Shown one piece after another: positions 1 through 5,658 of a stretch of DNA of 5,658 nucleotides; position 1 is the stretch's first letter, and each line of letters opens with the position of its first letter. The stretch is from the NCBI GenBank assembly GCA_016302525.1, contig JAEDNJ010000106.1, positions 1 to 5,658 of the forward strand, written 5' to 3'. Source of the DNA: Phascolarctobacterium sp. (GTDB lineage: Bacteria > Bacillota > Negativicutes > Acidaminococcales > Acidaminococcaceae). The notes under the pieces were generated by a model that worked only from the letters and a program-made list of their open reading frames with translations, ran no database searches and had not been told where the DNA came from. The position numbers and the translations under genes were made by a program.

Positions 1-2
1 AT

Positions 3-1082
3 GAGGCTATGGACTTGGCTGTGCGCTATCAGGTATTGCTCGTGCCGACAGTAAAGATTTTCAAAAATGGCGAGGCCGTGGGTCGTATCGTCAACCCACC
101 CACCAAGGCCAGCATTGAAGCCCTCATTGCCAGTAAAACCCAAAAGCAAAGGGTTGCTGACGAGACTGTTTATGATACCATTATCATTGGCGGCGGTCCT
201 GGCGGCTACGCGGCAGCCCTCTATTGCACCCGTGCCGGCCTCAACACCCTCGTACTGGAGAAGGTGTCGGCTGGCGGTCAGATGGCGCAAAGCACGGCTA
301 TTGACAACTATCCCGGCTTCCCTGAGGGCATTGACGGCTTTGAGCTGGGACAAAAAATGCAGGAGCAGGCAGAACGCTTTGGGGCTAAAACCGAGCTGAT
401 GGAGGTTCAGAGCGTTGAGCTAAGCGGTCCGATCAAGATTATCAATACAGATGCTGGCGAGCTGAAGGCACGCAGTGTCATTGTTGCTACAGGCGCTAAT
501 CCCCGTCGTCTGGGACATCCGCGTGAGGAGGAGCTCATTGGCAGAGGCGTACATTACTGTGCTGCCTGTGATGGTATGTTCTACAAGGGCAAGACTGCCG
601 TTGTCGTAGGTGGTGGCAACACGGCCATTGCCGATACCCTGCTTTTAGCAAGAGTTTGCGAAAAGGTCATTGTAGTGCACCGTCGTGACACCTTAAGAGG
701 CGAAAAGATTTATCAAAAGACCCTCTTTAATACGCCTAACATTGAATTTGTCTGGGATTCTGCGGTAGAGGATATTCTCGGTGAAGATAAAGTTAGCAGT
801 ATTGTTGTGAAGAACCTCAAAACTGGCGCTAAAACAAACATTGACTGTCAGGCTGTCTTTGTCAGCATAGGTCGTATTCCTGCTGCCGACATTTTCTACG
901 GCATTTTAGACAGGGATGAGGCTGGTTACATTAAGGCTGATGAAAGCACGCGCACAAATCTGCCCGGTGTCTTTGCTGTAGGTGATGTGCGGACCAAGGC
1001 TCTGCGACAGGTGGTAACTGCTGTAGCAGATGGCGCAACCGCCTCTCATTATATCGAGGAATATTTAGCTGAGCAGGAGTAA
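3..1082 (+). CDS. trxB: Thioredoxin-thioredoxin reductase fusion, 5' end outside the window
   Basis: This is an FAD-dependent, NADPH-using thioredoxin-disulfide reductase with part of a thioredoxin domain fused at its N terminus; it acts in cytoplasmic disulfide reduction. The frame is open to the window edge, so the Met codon at 9 is probably internal. Numbering from that Met, residues 1-42 are the second half of a thioredoxin fold (cis-Pro loop LVPT at 11-14, then FKNGE); its CxxC would lie upstream of the window. After a linker of about 12 residues come the FAD motif GGGPGG (61-66), ATGA (160-163), the redox site C184-A-A-C187-D, the NADPH motif GGGNTA (201-206) with HRRDTLR (224-230), and the C-terminal FAD motif GVFAVGD (320-326) followed by RQVVTAVADGA. 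The retained arginines of HRRxxxR indicate NADPH. GGGNTA replaces the more common GGGDSA. The reductase part is full length. The gene ends 6 bases before yaaA and carries that gene's ribosome binding site in its last codons. AhpF is a less likely alternative because the N-terminal part resembles a classical thioredoxin. Confidence 0.93.
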   Translation, partial: EAMDLAVRYQVLLVPTVKIFKNGEAVGRIVNPPTKASIEALIASKTQKQRVADETVYDTIIIGGGPGGYAAALYCTRAGLNTLVLEKVSAGGQMAQSTAIDNYPGFPEGIDGFELGQKMQEQAERFGAKTELMEVQSVELSGPIKIINTDAGELKARSVIVATGANPRRLGHPREEELIGRGVHYCAACDGMFYKGKTAVVVGGGNTAIADTLLLARVCEKVIVVHRRDTLRGEKIYQKTLFNTPNIEFVWDSAVEDILGEDKVSSIVVKNLKTGAKTNIDCQAVFVSIGRIPAADIFYGILDRDEAGYIKADESTRTNLPGVFAVGDVRTKALRQVVTAVADGATASHYIEEYLAEQE

Positions 1083-1088
1083 GCATAG

Positions 1089-1832
1089 ATGAAGATTATT
1101 ATCTCCCCAGCCAAAAAGATGCGTACAGATTTGGAGGCTGTGGCCCCCTGTGGTCTGCCTGTGTACCTCGAAGCAAGCAAAAGCATTTTAGCTACGTTAA
1201 GGGCCATGAGCTTTGCTGAGCTCCAAAAGCTGTGGGGTTGCAATGACGAGATAGCCGAGCTAAATTTCCAGCGTATTAAGAGCATGGAGCTGGAAGGGGC
1301 AGCTACTCCCGCCATCGAGGCCTATGAGGGTATTCAATATAAGTATATGGCGCCCAGTGTTTTTGCTAACGGAGAATTTGCCTATGTGCAACAGCATTTA
1401 CGGATTCTTTCCGGCTTTTATGGCATTTTAAAGCCCCTGGATGCGGTTACGCCCTATCGGCTGGAAATGCAGGCTAAGCTTAAGGTGGATGGTGCAAAGC
1501 ACCTCTACGACTTTTGGGGCAGACAGCTCTACGAGGAGCTTACCCGTGACGATAGCATAATTATTAATTTAGCCTCGAAGGAATATTCTGTTTGCATAGA
1601 AAAATATTTGCAGCCTAAGGATAGCCTTATCACCTGTGTTTTTGCCGAGCTCAGCAAGGGTAAGGTCGTGCAAAAGGGCACCTATGCGAAAATGGCGCGT
1701 GGTGAAATGGTGCGTTTTATGGCAGAGCGGGGCCTAACCGAGGTCGAGGACCTCAAAGCCTTTAACTACCTTAATTATCATTTTGCCGAGGAGCTTTCTA
1801 GCCCGGAGCAATTTGTCTTCCTCAGAGGGTAA
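1089..1832 (+). CDS. yaaA: Peroxide stress protein YaaA (UPF0246/DUF328)
   Basis: This is a cytoplasmic protein of the YaaA family. E. coli YaaA is induced by OxyR and lowers free intracellular iron during hydrogen peroxide stress, limiting Fenton damage; DNA binding has also been reported for it. At 247 residues it is close to the usual family length of about 250. Family signatures are visible in order: N-terminal ISPAKKM (5-11), the core QQHLRILSGFYGILKPLD (101-118) running into TPYRLEM (121-127), LYDFWG (139-144), INLASKEY (159-166), the YAKMARGEMVRF stretch (199-210), and the acidic-aromatic C-terminal segment ending FVFLRG. The start is set by AGGAG at 1075-1079, nine bases upstream and inside the end of the reductase gene. 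The 6-base gap and shared strand argue for co-transcription with the thioredoxin reductase, which fits a joint oxidative-stress role. No promoter is visible directly in front. The exact biochemical activity of the family remains uncertain. Confidence 0.93.
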   Translation: MKIIISPAKKMRTDLEAVAPCGLPVYLEASKSILATLRAMSFAELQKLWGCNDEIAELNFQRIKSMELEGAATPAIEAYEGIQYKYMAPSVFANGEFAYVQQHLRILSGFYGILKPLDAVTPYRLEMQAKLKVDGAKHLYDFWGRQLYEELTRDDSIIINLASKEYSVCIEKYLQPKDSLITCVFAELSKGKVVQKGTYAKMARGEMVRFMAERGLTEVEDLKAFNYLNYHFAEELSSPEQFVFLRG

Positions 1833-1847
1833 TTTTGCAAAAACTAC

Positions 1848-1867
1848 TAGAAGAAAAGTATCTTCTA
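1848..1867. promoter_or_regulatory. Candidate operator: 7-bp inverted repeat next to the -10
   Basis: A perfect inverted repeat, TAGAAGA, six bases, then TCTTCTA, ends on the base just before the TG of the extended -10. It therefore covers the space where a -35 and spacer would sit, a typical position for a repressor or an activator in contact with polymerase. No regulator gene lies nearby and I do not recognise the half-site. It could instead form a small RNA hairpin at the end of the yaaA transcript, but no T-run follows it, so a terminator role is weaker. The symmetry is seen directly; the operator role is inferred. Confidence 0.35.
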
Positions 1868-1876
1868 TGTTATAAT
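1868..1876 (+). promoter_or_regulatory. Extended -10 promoter for the dehydrogenase operon
   Basis: TG at 1868-1869, one base, then a consensus TATAAT at 1871-1876 make a textbook extended -10 for the housekeeping sigma factor. At 17-bp spacing the -35 position reads TAGAAG, which does not match TTGACA; the TTGCAA at 1835-1840 is 30 bp away and too far. A promoter with a strong extended -10 and no -35 is plausible, and may be controlled through the adjoining inverted repeat. The predicted start is near 1883, giving a leader of about 56 bases before the ATG at 1939. Confidence 0.5.
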
Positions 1877-1881
1877 TATAC

Positions 1882-1917
1882 AATAGCATCGTAAATTATA
1901 CGATGCTATTCTTTTTC
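1882..1917 (+). terminator. Perfect 12-bp hairpin with T-run: terminator or 5' leader stem-loop
   Basis: AATAGCATCGTA (1882-1893) pairs without mismatch with TACGATGCTATT (1899-1910) around a 5-base loop, AATTA. CTTTTTCT follows directly. This shape suits a Rho-independent terminator for the redox transcript, although only 4 of the 12 pairs are G-C. The hairpin begins at about the predicted start site of the extended -10 promoter, so transcripts made there would carry it at their 5' end, where it could protect the mRNA or attenuate transcription early. Both roles could apply. The structure is seen directly; the role is inferred. Confidence 0.55.
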
Positions 1918-1927
1918 TACATTAATG

Positions 1928-1933
1928 AGAGGA
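1928..1933 (+). promoter_or_regulatory. Ribosome binding site that decides the dehydrogenase start
   Basis: GAGAGGA lies at 1927-1933, with AGGA five bases before the ATG at 1939. The in-frame ATG at 1903 lies inside the right arm of the perfect hairpin, has no Shine-Dalgarno, and would add a 12-residue hydrophobic tail that the family lacks. Start 1939 is therefore preferred. Confidence 0.75.
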
Positions 1934-1938
1934 TTTAT

Positions 1939-3036
1939 ATGACTACAGCAAATACTTATTTCTGTAACTATAGTATAGGTGAAGCCCCCTATAGCGAGGT
2001 GGCTGCCGTATGTCGCCCCTTTGGCAAGCGTATCCTGCTTCTAGGCGGGCACAAGGCTCTTGCTGCCGGTGCAGAGCGCCTGCGACAGGCTCTGGCAGGC
2101 TCGGAGCTAGAAATCATTGGGCAAGAGCATTACGGCAAGGATTGCACCTTTGAACGTATCCACGAGCTGGCAGAGCTAGCCCAGAAGCTTAAGGCCGACA
2201 TGATTTTTGGTATGGGCGGCGGCAGAGCGCTGGACACTGCCAAGGGAGCAGCCTGGGAGGCTAAGCTGCCTGTCTTTACCTTCCCGACCATTGCAGCAAC
2301 CTGCGCTGCAACAACGGCCCTTTCTGTCGTTTATCGTGAGGACGGCAGCTTTGCCGGCTTCTATTACTTTGACAGACCTGCCAGACATTGCTTTATTGAT
2401 GTCAGCATAATTGCCGCAGCGCCAGCAGAGTATCTACGCGCAGGCATGGGTGATACCATGGGCAAATACTTTGAATGTCACTTTGCCGCACGCAATGACA
2501 GCCTAGCTCATAGCTCTAATTTGGGCCGTTATATTAGCAATATGTGCTATTTCCCGATTGCTGAGCACGGTGCAGCAGCCCTAGCTGCTGCGAAGGAGCA
2601 CCGCTATGCTGCCGAGCTGGAGGAGGCTGTCTTGGCTAATATTGTCAGCACCGGCATGGTTTCCCTGCTGGTACTAGACGATTACAACGGAGCCGTGGCT
2701 CACTCTGTTTACTACGGAATGTGCCTCTATCCCGGCTTTGAAGAGCATAATCTGCATGGTGATGTCGTAGCCTACGGCGTGCTCGTGCAGCTGGCAGTCG
2801 ATAAGCAGCTCGCTAAGGCTAAAGAACTAAAGAGCCTGCTGCAAAGCATGGAAATTCGTACCACCTTAAAGGAAATGGGCGTAAGCACAAAGCGCGAGGA
2901 GCTGGAAACAGTCCTGCAGGACATTGTAACCGAGCCTGATATGCAGCATATCCCCTACAAGATTACGCCGGATATGATTTATGAGGCCATGCTGCAAATA
3001 GAAAATTTAGAAGGAGAGCAAGTATGCCAAAATTAA
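1939..3036 (+). CDS. Iron-containing alcohol dehydrogenase-like protein, HcxA (YbdH)-type hydroxycarboxylate dehydrogenase
   Basis: This is a cytoplasmic, metal- and NAD(P)-dependent dehydrogenase of the glycerol dehydrogenase/iron-ADH superfamily. With the start at 1939 it has 365 residues, matching E. coli HcxA (about 362). The Rossmann-like N-terminal half carries GMGGGRALDTAK (91-102) and PTIAATCAATTALSVVY (116-132). The C-terminal helical half has the expected metal ligands D172 (in AGMGDTMGK), H255 (AHSVYYG) and H273 (NLHGDVVAYG). The closest match I recall is HcxA: the PTIAATCA segment, the GDT-K-E block, HG-VAYGILVQ and the C-terminal ITPD segment all resemble it. HcxA reduces 2-oxo acids such as 2-oxoglutarate and 2-oxobutanoate. 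The second histidine of the usual AHAVHNG motif is Tyr258 here. The gene overlaps the aminotransferase by 13 bases, which suggests translational coupling and a shared 2-oxoacid. Glycerol or glycerol-1-phosphate dehydrogenase are less likely alternatives. The family is certain; the substrate is inferred. Confidence 0.85.
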   Translation: MTTANTYFCNYSIGEAPYSEVAAVCRPFGKRILLLGGHKALAAGAERLRQALAGSELEIIGQEHYGKDCTFERIHELAELAQKLKADMIFGMGGGRALDTAKGAAWEAKLPVFTFPTIAATCAATTALSVVYREDGSFAGFYYFDRPARHCFIDVSIIAAAPAEYLRAGMGDTMGKYFECHFAARNDSLAHSSNLGRYISNMCYFPIAEHGAAALAAAKEHRYAAELEEAVLANIVSTGMVSLLVLDDYNGAVAHSVYYGMCLYPGFEEHNLHGDVVAYGVLVQLAVDKQLAKAKELKSLLQSMEIRTTLKEMGVSTKREELETVLQDIVTEPDMQHIPYKITPDMIYEAMLQIENLEGEQVCQN

Positions 3037-4202
3037 GCGATAGAGTACAAACCTTCACAGATAGTGTCATCCGTCGTATGACACGCATTAGTGATGAATA
3101 TGATGCCATTAACTTATCTCAGGGCTTCCCTGATTTCCCGCCCCCGCGTCCCATGCTGGAGGCTTTGAGCAAAATCGCCTTTGAAGGTCCGCACCAATAT
3201 TCTGTAACCTATGGTGCGCCGAACCTGCGCGAGGCTCTGGCTCGCAAGTGTGAAAAGGCCTTTAAGCGCCAAATCGACCCTGAAAACGAGGTTGTCGTAA
3301 CCTGTGGCGGCACCGAGGCTATGATGAGCGTTGTCATGTCCGTCTGCAACCCCGGCGATAAGATGATGGTTTTCTCTCCCTTCTACGAAAACTATAGCGC
3401 GGATGCTATTCTTTCCGGAGCAGAGCCTATTTACATCCCGCTGGTGCCTCCTAGCTACGATTTTGATATTAACCTGATTGAGGAAGGCTTCAAGGCTGGC
3501 GCTAAGGCTATTATTATCTGCAATCCCTCTAACCCCTGCGGCAAGGTCTTCACCGAGGAAGAGCTGCTCGCTATTGGCAAGCTGGCTATTAAATACGACC
3601 GCTTTGTTATCACGGACGAGGTTTATGAGCACATGGTCTATGCGCCCAATCACCACACTACCATGGCGAGCCTGCCCGGTATGTGGGAGCGCACCATTAC
3701 CTGCAACTCTCTTTCTAAAACCTATTCTGTGACCGGCTGGCGTTTAGGCTATGTTATCTGCCCCGCAGAAATCGCTGAATGCTGCAAGAAGGTGCACGAC
3801 TTTTTAGCTCTTGCGGCAGCCTCTCCCCTGCAGGAAGCAGCTGTAGTAGGCCTTAACTTCCCCGCAAGCTATTACGAAGAGCTTTTGGCTACCTATACCG
3901 AAAAACGCAATTATTTCCTAGCTGGTCTGGACCGCATTGGCCTCAAGCACAATGTTCCCCAGGGCTCCTACTTCGTGATGATTGACATTAGCGACTTCTT
4001 AGAGCTGCCCCAGTTCAAAAACATCAGCGACCTGGAATTCTGCGAATGGATGATTAAAAACATTGGCGTTGCCGCTGTGCCCGGCTCCAGCTTCTTCCGC
4101 GAGCCTATCAACAACCTGATTCGTCTGCACTTTGCGCGCGAAAAGTCCACTCTAGACGAGGCCATCAACCGTCTGGCTAAGCTCACTGCTTTGTTGAAAT
4201 GA
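3024..4202 (+). CDS. Class I PLP-dependent aminotransferase (kynurenine/methionine aminotransferase type)
   Basis: This is a cytoplasmic fold-type I aminotransferase of 392 residues, the normal length for the family. It moves an amino group from an amino acid to a 2-oxo acid through PLP. Visible motifs are INLSQGFPDF (29-38), YGAPNLREAL (63-72), CGGTEA (94-99, cofactor phosphate loop), NPSNPCGK (167-174, with N170), TDEVYEH (197-203, D198 to the pyridine nitrogen), SLSKTYSVTGWRLGY (229-243) with the Schiff-base lysine K232 and phosphate-binding R240, and R367 in LIRLHF for the substrate carboxylate. The INLSQGFPDF start and the VPGSSFF loop place it near kynurenine/cysteine-conjugate lyase and YbdL methionine aminotransferases rather than aspartate aminotransferase proper. 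AGGAG at 3012-3016 lies 7 bases before the ATG, inside the dehydrogenase gene, and the genes overlap by 13 bases. E. coli also keeps ybdH and ybdL side by side, as I recall, supporting a functional link. The amino acid substrate cannot be read from the sequence. Confidence 0.92.
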   Translation: MPKLSDRVQTFTDSVIRRMTRISDEYDAINLSQGFPDFPPPRPMLEALSKIAFEGPHQYSVTYGAPNLREALARKCEKAFKRQIDPENEVVVTCGGTEAMMSVVMSVCNPGDKMMVFSPFYENYSADAILSGAEPIYIPLVPPSYDFDINLIEEGFKAGAKAIIICNPSNPCGKVFTEEELLAIGKLAIKYDRFVITDEVYEHMVYAPNHHTTMASLPGMWERTITCNSLSKTYSVTGWRLGYVICPAEIAECCKKVHDFLALAAASPLQEAAVVGLNFPASYYEELLATYTEKRNYFLAGLDRIGLKHNVPQGSYFVMIDISDFLELPQFKNISDLEFCEWMIKNIGVAAVPGSSFFREPINNLIRLHFAREKSTLDEAINRLAKLTALLK

Positions 4203-4212
4203 GGTAGTTACT

Positions 4213-5556
4213 ATGCAAGAATCCCATGTTAAGCTTCGCAACCTGCTTATTTTTATTCTGGGCTCTGCCTTTGGTGCCTTTATGTTCCTGGTGCCCATCC
4301 CACAGGGCAAGGCCTTCACTACGGTGCTGGACTATTTAGTTAAGGGGCTCAAGGGTGTTTTTGGCCCCAGCCTGTCCTACATCCTTTTGGCTGTCGTAAC
4401 GCTGGCTGCCGTTTTATCGCTGTATAACACCTTCTGCAAGCCGGAATGGCTACAAAAGAATGATCTGCTGCGCAAAAACTTCTCCAGCTCTCCCTTTTAT
4501 CTCGTTTCTAAGGTGCTGGGTGCGATTATGGCCTGGTTCATTGTCTTTAAGGCTGGCCCGCAATGGCTCATTAGCGAGGATACCGGTGCTTCCATGATTG
4601 GCCTTTGCAATACCCTCTTATGTATTGTTACTGCCTTTAGCTTCTTTCTGCCCTTCCTGACGGACTGCGGCATTATGGAGTTTTTAGGCGTTATCATGCG
4701 CCCCGTGGTAAATCCTCTCTTTAAAGTGCCTGGCCGTGCCTCTGTTGACCTGATTGCCTCCTGGTTCGGCGCTTCTAATGCAGCTGTAATCCTGACCCGT
4801 GAGCAATACATGAAGGGTATGTACACCGCGCGTGAGGCTGGTTATATTATGACCAACTTCTCTGTCGTTTCTATTCCCTTCTGTCTTTTGATTGCTAATG
4901 TCATCAAGATTCCTCAGCTCTTCCCAGCCTTCTACCTGTGCATTTGCGTGGTTGGTGTAATTCTGGCCTTCATCATTGCCCGTATTCCGCCCATCACCCT
5001 GCTGCCGAACACCTATCGTGCTGCAGTAGGCAAGAATGTCCATGAGGATGTGCCCGCAGAAATGAGCCTCTTTAGCTATGCAGTCGAGAACGCCTGCCGC
5101 AGAGCCAGCACCTTTACGCTGGGCAATGTGCTGCGTAACGGCTTTGAAATCGTTTTTGGCATGTTCTTCGACCTGATTCCTATTGTTGTCTCCTGGGGCG
5201 TTGTAGCGCTTTGCATTGCTACCTATACCCCTGTTTTCGACTGGATTTCTTATCCCATGGGCCTGTATCTGCAGCTTTTGGGCGTAGAGGAAGCCTTTAA
5301 GGCCGCTCCTGCTACCCTCATTGGCTTCACGGATATGTTTATTCCTGCTCTGCTTTTGGGCGGTGTAACTGCTGTAAAAACGAAGTTTATCGTCGGCGTG
5401 CTCTCCCTCATCCAAATCATCTATATGACCGAGGTTGGCGCCATTGTTATCAAGAGCGAGGTGCCCTTGGGTTTTGGCGGGCTTTTGGCTATCTTCCTTG
5501 AAAGAACTATTATCGCTATCCCCTTAATCGTCGCCTTTGCTAATATCGTGCTGTAA
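4213..5556 (+). CDS. YjiH-family membrane protein with nucleoside-recognition (Gate) domains
   Basis: This is a polytopic inner-membrane protein of 447 residues, probably a transporter. Hydrophobic segments are seen near residues 9-29, 54-73, 98-112, 127-149, 210-228, 236-256, 308-335, 390-410 and 418-444. Between them lies a Gate-type region with TDCGIMEFLGVIMRPV (150-165), PGRASVDLIASWFGASNAAVI (173-193) and a polar LTREQYMKGMYTAREAG stretch. A second, less complete copy seems to occur near GFTDMFIPALLLGG (371-384) through the C terminus. The N-terminal start and the C-terminal FLERTIIAIPLIV resemble YjiH. No signal peptide is needed, as the first membrane segment follows a short basic N terminus. 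GAGGT at 4201-4205, overlapping the aminotransferase stop, lies 7 bases before the ATG, so it is the third gene of the operon. In E. coli, yjiG and yjiH sit beside the isoaspartyl dipeptidase gene iadA, hinting at amino-acid or peptide transport. No substrate is established, and I infer an organic or amino acid from context. Confidence 0.82.
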   Translation: MQESHVKLRNLLIFILGSAFGAFMFLVPIPQGKAFTTVLDYLVKGLKGVFGPSLSYILLAVVTLAAVLSLYNTFCKPEWLQKNDLLRKNFSSSPFYLVSKVLGAIMAWFIVFKAGPQWLISEDTGASMIGLCNTLLCIVTAFSFFLPFLTDCGIMEFLGVIMRPVVNPLFKVPGRASVDLIASWFGASNAAVILTREQYMKGMYTAREAGYIMTNFSVVSIPFCLLIANVIKIPQLFPAFYLCICVVGVILAFIIARIPPITLLPNTYRAAVGKNVHEDVPAEMSLFSYAVENACRRASTFTLGNVLRNGFEIVFGMFFDLIPIVVSWGVVALCIATYTPVFDWISYPMGLYLQLLGVEEAFKAAPATLIGFTDMFIPALLLGGVTAVKTKFIVGVLSLIQIIYMTEVGAIVIKSEVPLGFGGLLAIFLERTIIAIPLIVAFANIVL

Positions 5557-5658
5557 AGACTTAGGGGCTGTAAGTTAAATGCTTTGCTAAAAAAACTAAT
5601 CCCAGCCTGGAATACAAGATAAGCAGTAAGGGTATTCGCCTAGATATTTATGCTGAGG
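5557..5658. other. Downstream tail, no gene assigned
   Basis: These 102 bases follow the last stop codon. No strong + strand terminator follows the operon: GGCTG at 5566-5570 can pair with CAGCC at 5603-5607 only as five pairs across a long loop. On the minus strand a frame is open from the window edge to a TAG at 5598-5596 (20 codons, ending IPGWD). A 6-bp hairpin at 5599-5613, followed by seven T on that strand (5595-5589), could terminate a convergent gene entering from the right. The hairpin would overlap the last codons and includes a G-T pair, so this is weak. The ATG at 5650 on the + strand has no ribosome binding site. Confidence 0.3.

Noticed and set aside
1..56. ATG at base 1 as a gene start
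   Set aside because: Its frame stops after 17 codons; the thioredoxin-reductase frame begins at base 3 and is open to the window edge.
1870..1884. PerR-box-like sequence (TTATAATTATACAAT) at the promoter
   Set aside because: It matches about 10 of 14 defined positions of the PerR consensus as I recall it, but most of the match is the -10 itself in AT-rich DNA, and the downstream genes are not oxidative-stress genes.
1903..1938. Upstream in-frame ATG that would lengthen the dehydrogenase by 12 residues
   Set aside because: It lies in the arm of the perfect hairpin, has no ribosome binding site, and adds hydrophobic residues not typical of the family; the ATG at 1939 has a good Shine-Dalgarno.
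3114..3656. Minus-strand open frame (180 codons) opposite the aminotransferase gene
   Set aside because: The + strand encodes all the catalytic motifs of the aminotransferase across this stretch; the antisense product shows no family features.
4684..5415. Long minus-strand open frame (243 codons) opposite the membrane protein gene
   Set aside because: It lies wholly inside a well-supported membrane protein gene, and its product is a low-hydrophobicity sequence rich in N, G, H and R with no recognisable motif, as expected from the antisense of hydrophobic codons.
5562..5580. GGGGCTGTAAGTTAAAT-like string resembling the end of some insertion sequences
   Set aside because: There is no partner inverted repeat, target duplication or transposase in the window, so a mobile element cannot be supported.

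Overview
The window looks like chromosomal DNA from a low-oxygen or anaerobic member of the Bacillota, possibly a Negativicutes or Clostridia relative. This placement is an inference. It rests on strong AGGAG/GAGGT ribosome binding sites, tightly packed same-strand genes, a thioredoxin domain fused in front of thioredoxin reductase, and a set of amino-acid/2-oxoacid enzymes. I cannot name a genus. All five supported genes are on the + strand, and base composition and codon use look uniform, with no sign of recent transfer.

Region 1 (1-1832) is a redox and stress pair. It opens inside a gene for a thioredoxin-thioredoxin reductase fusion: the end of a thioredoxin fold, a linker, then a complete FAD/NADPH reductase with a CAAC active site. 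Six bases after its stop comes yaaA (UPF0246 family), whose E. coli homologue protects against peroxide by limiting free iron. The spacing implies one transcript.

Region 2 (1833-1938) is the only sizeable internal gap, 106 bases, and it is dense in signals. A 7-bp inverted repeat abuts a perfect extended -10 (TGTTATAAT). A perfect 12-bp hairpin begins at about the predicted transcription start and is followed by a short T-run. A Shine-Dalgarno then sets the start of the next gene at 1939.

Region 3 (1939-5556) is a three-gene operon: an iron-containing alcohol dehydrogenase-like protein most like E. coli HcxA (YbdH, hydroxycarboxylate dehydrogenase), a fold-type I aminotransferase of the kynurenine/methionine aminotransferase (YbdL) type, and a YjiH-family membrane protein with Gate domains. 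The first two genes overlap by 13 bases and the third follows after 10. The simplest reading is that an amino acid is transaminated to a 2-oxo acid, the 2-oxo acid is reduced to a 2-hydroxy acid (or the reverse), and the membrane protein carries a substrate or product. The enzyme classes are well supported; the pathway and substrates are inferred.

Region 4 (5557-5658) is a short tail with no convincing gene. It contains a possible minus-strand reading-frame end with a weak hairpin and T-run. I did not find a mobile element, CRISPR array, tRNA or rRNA.
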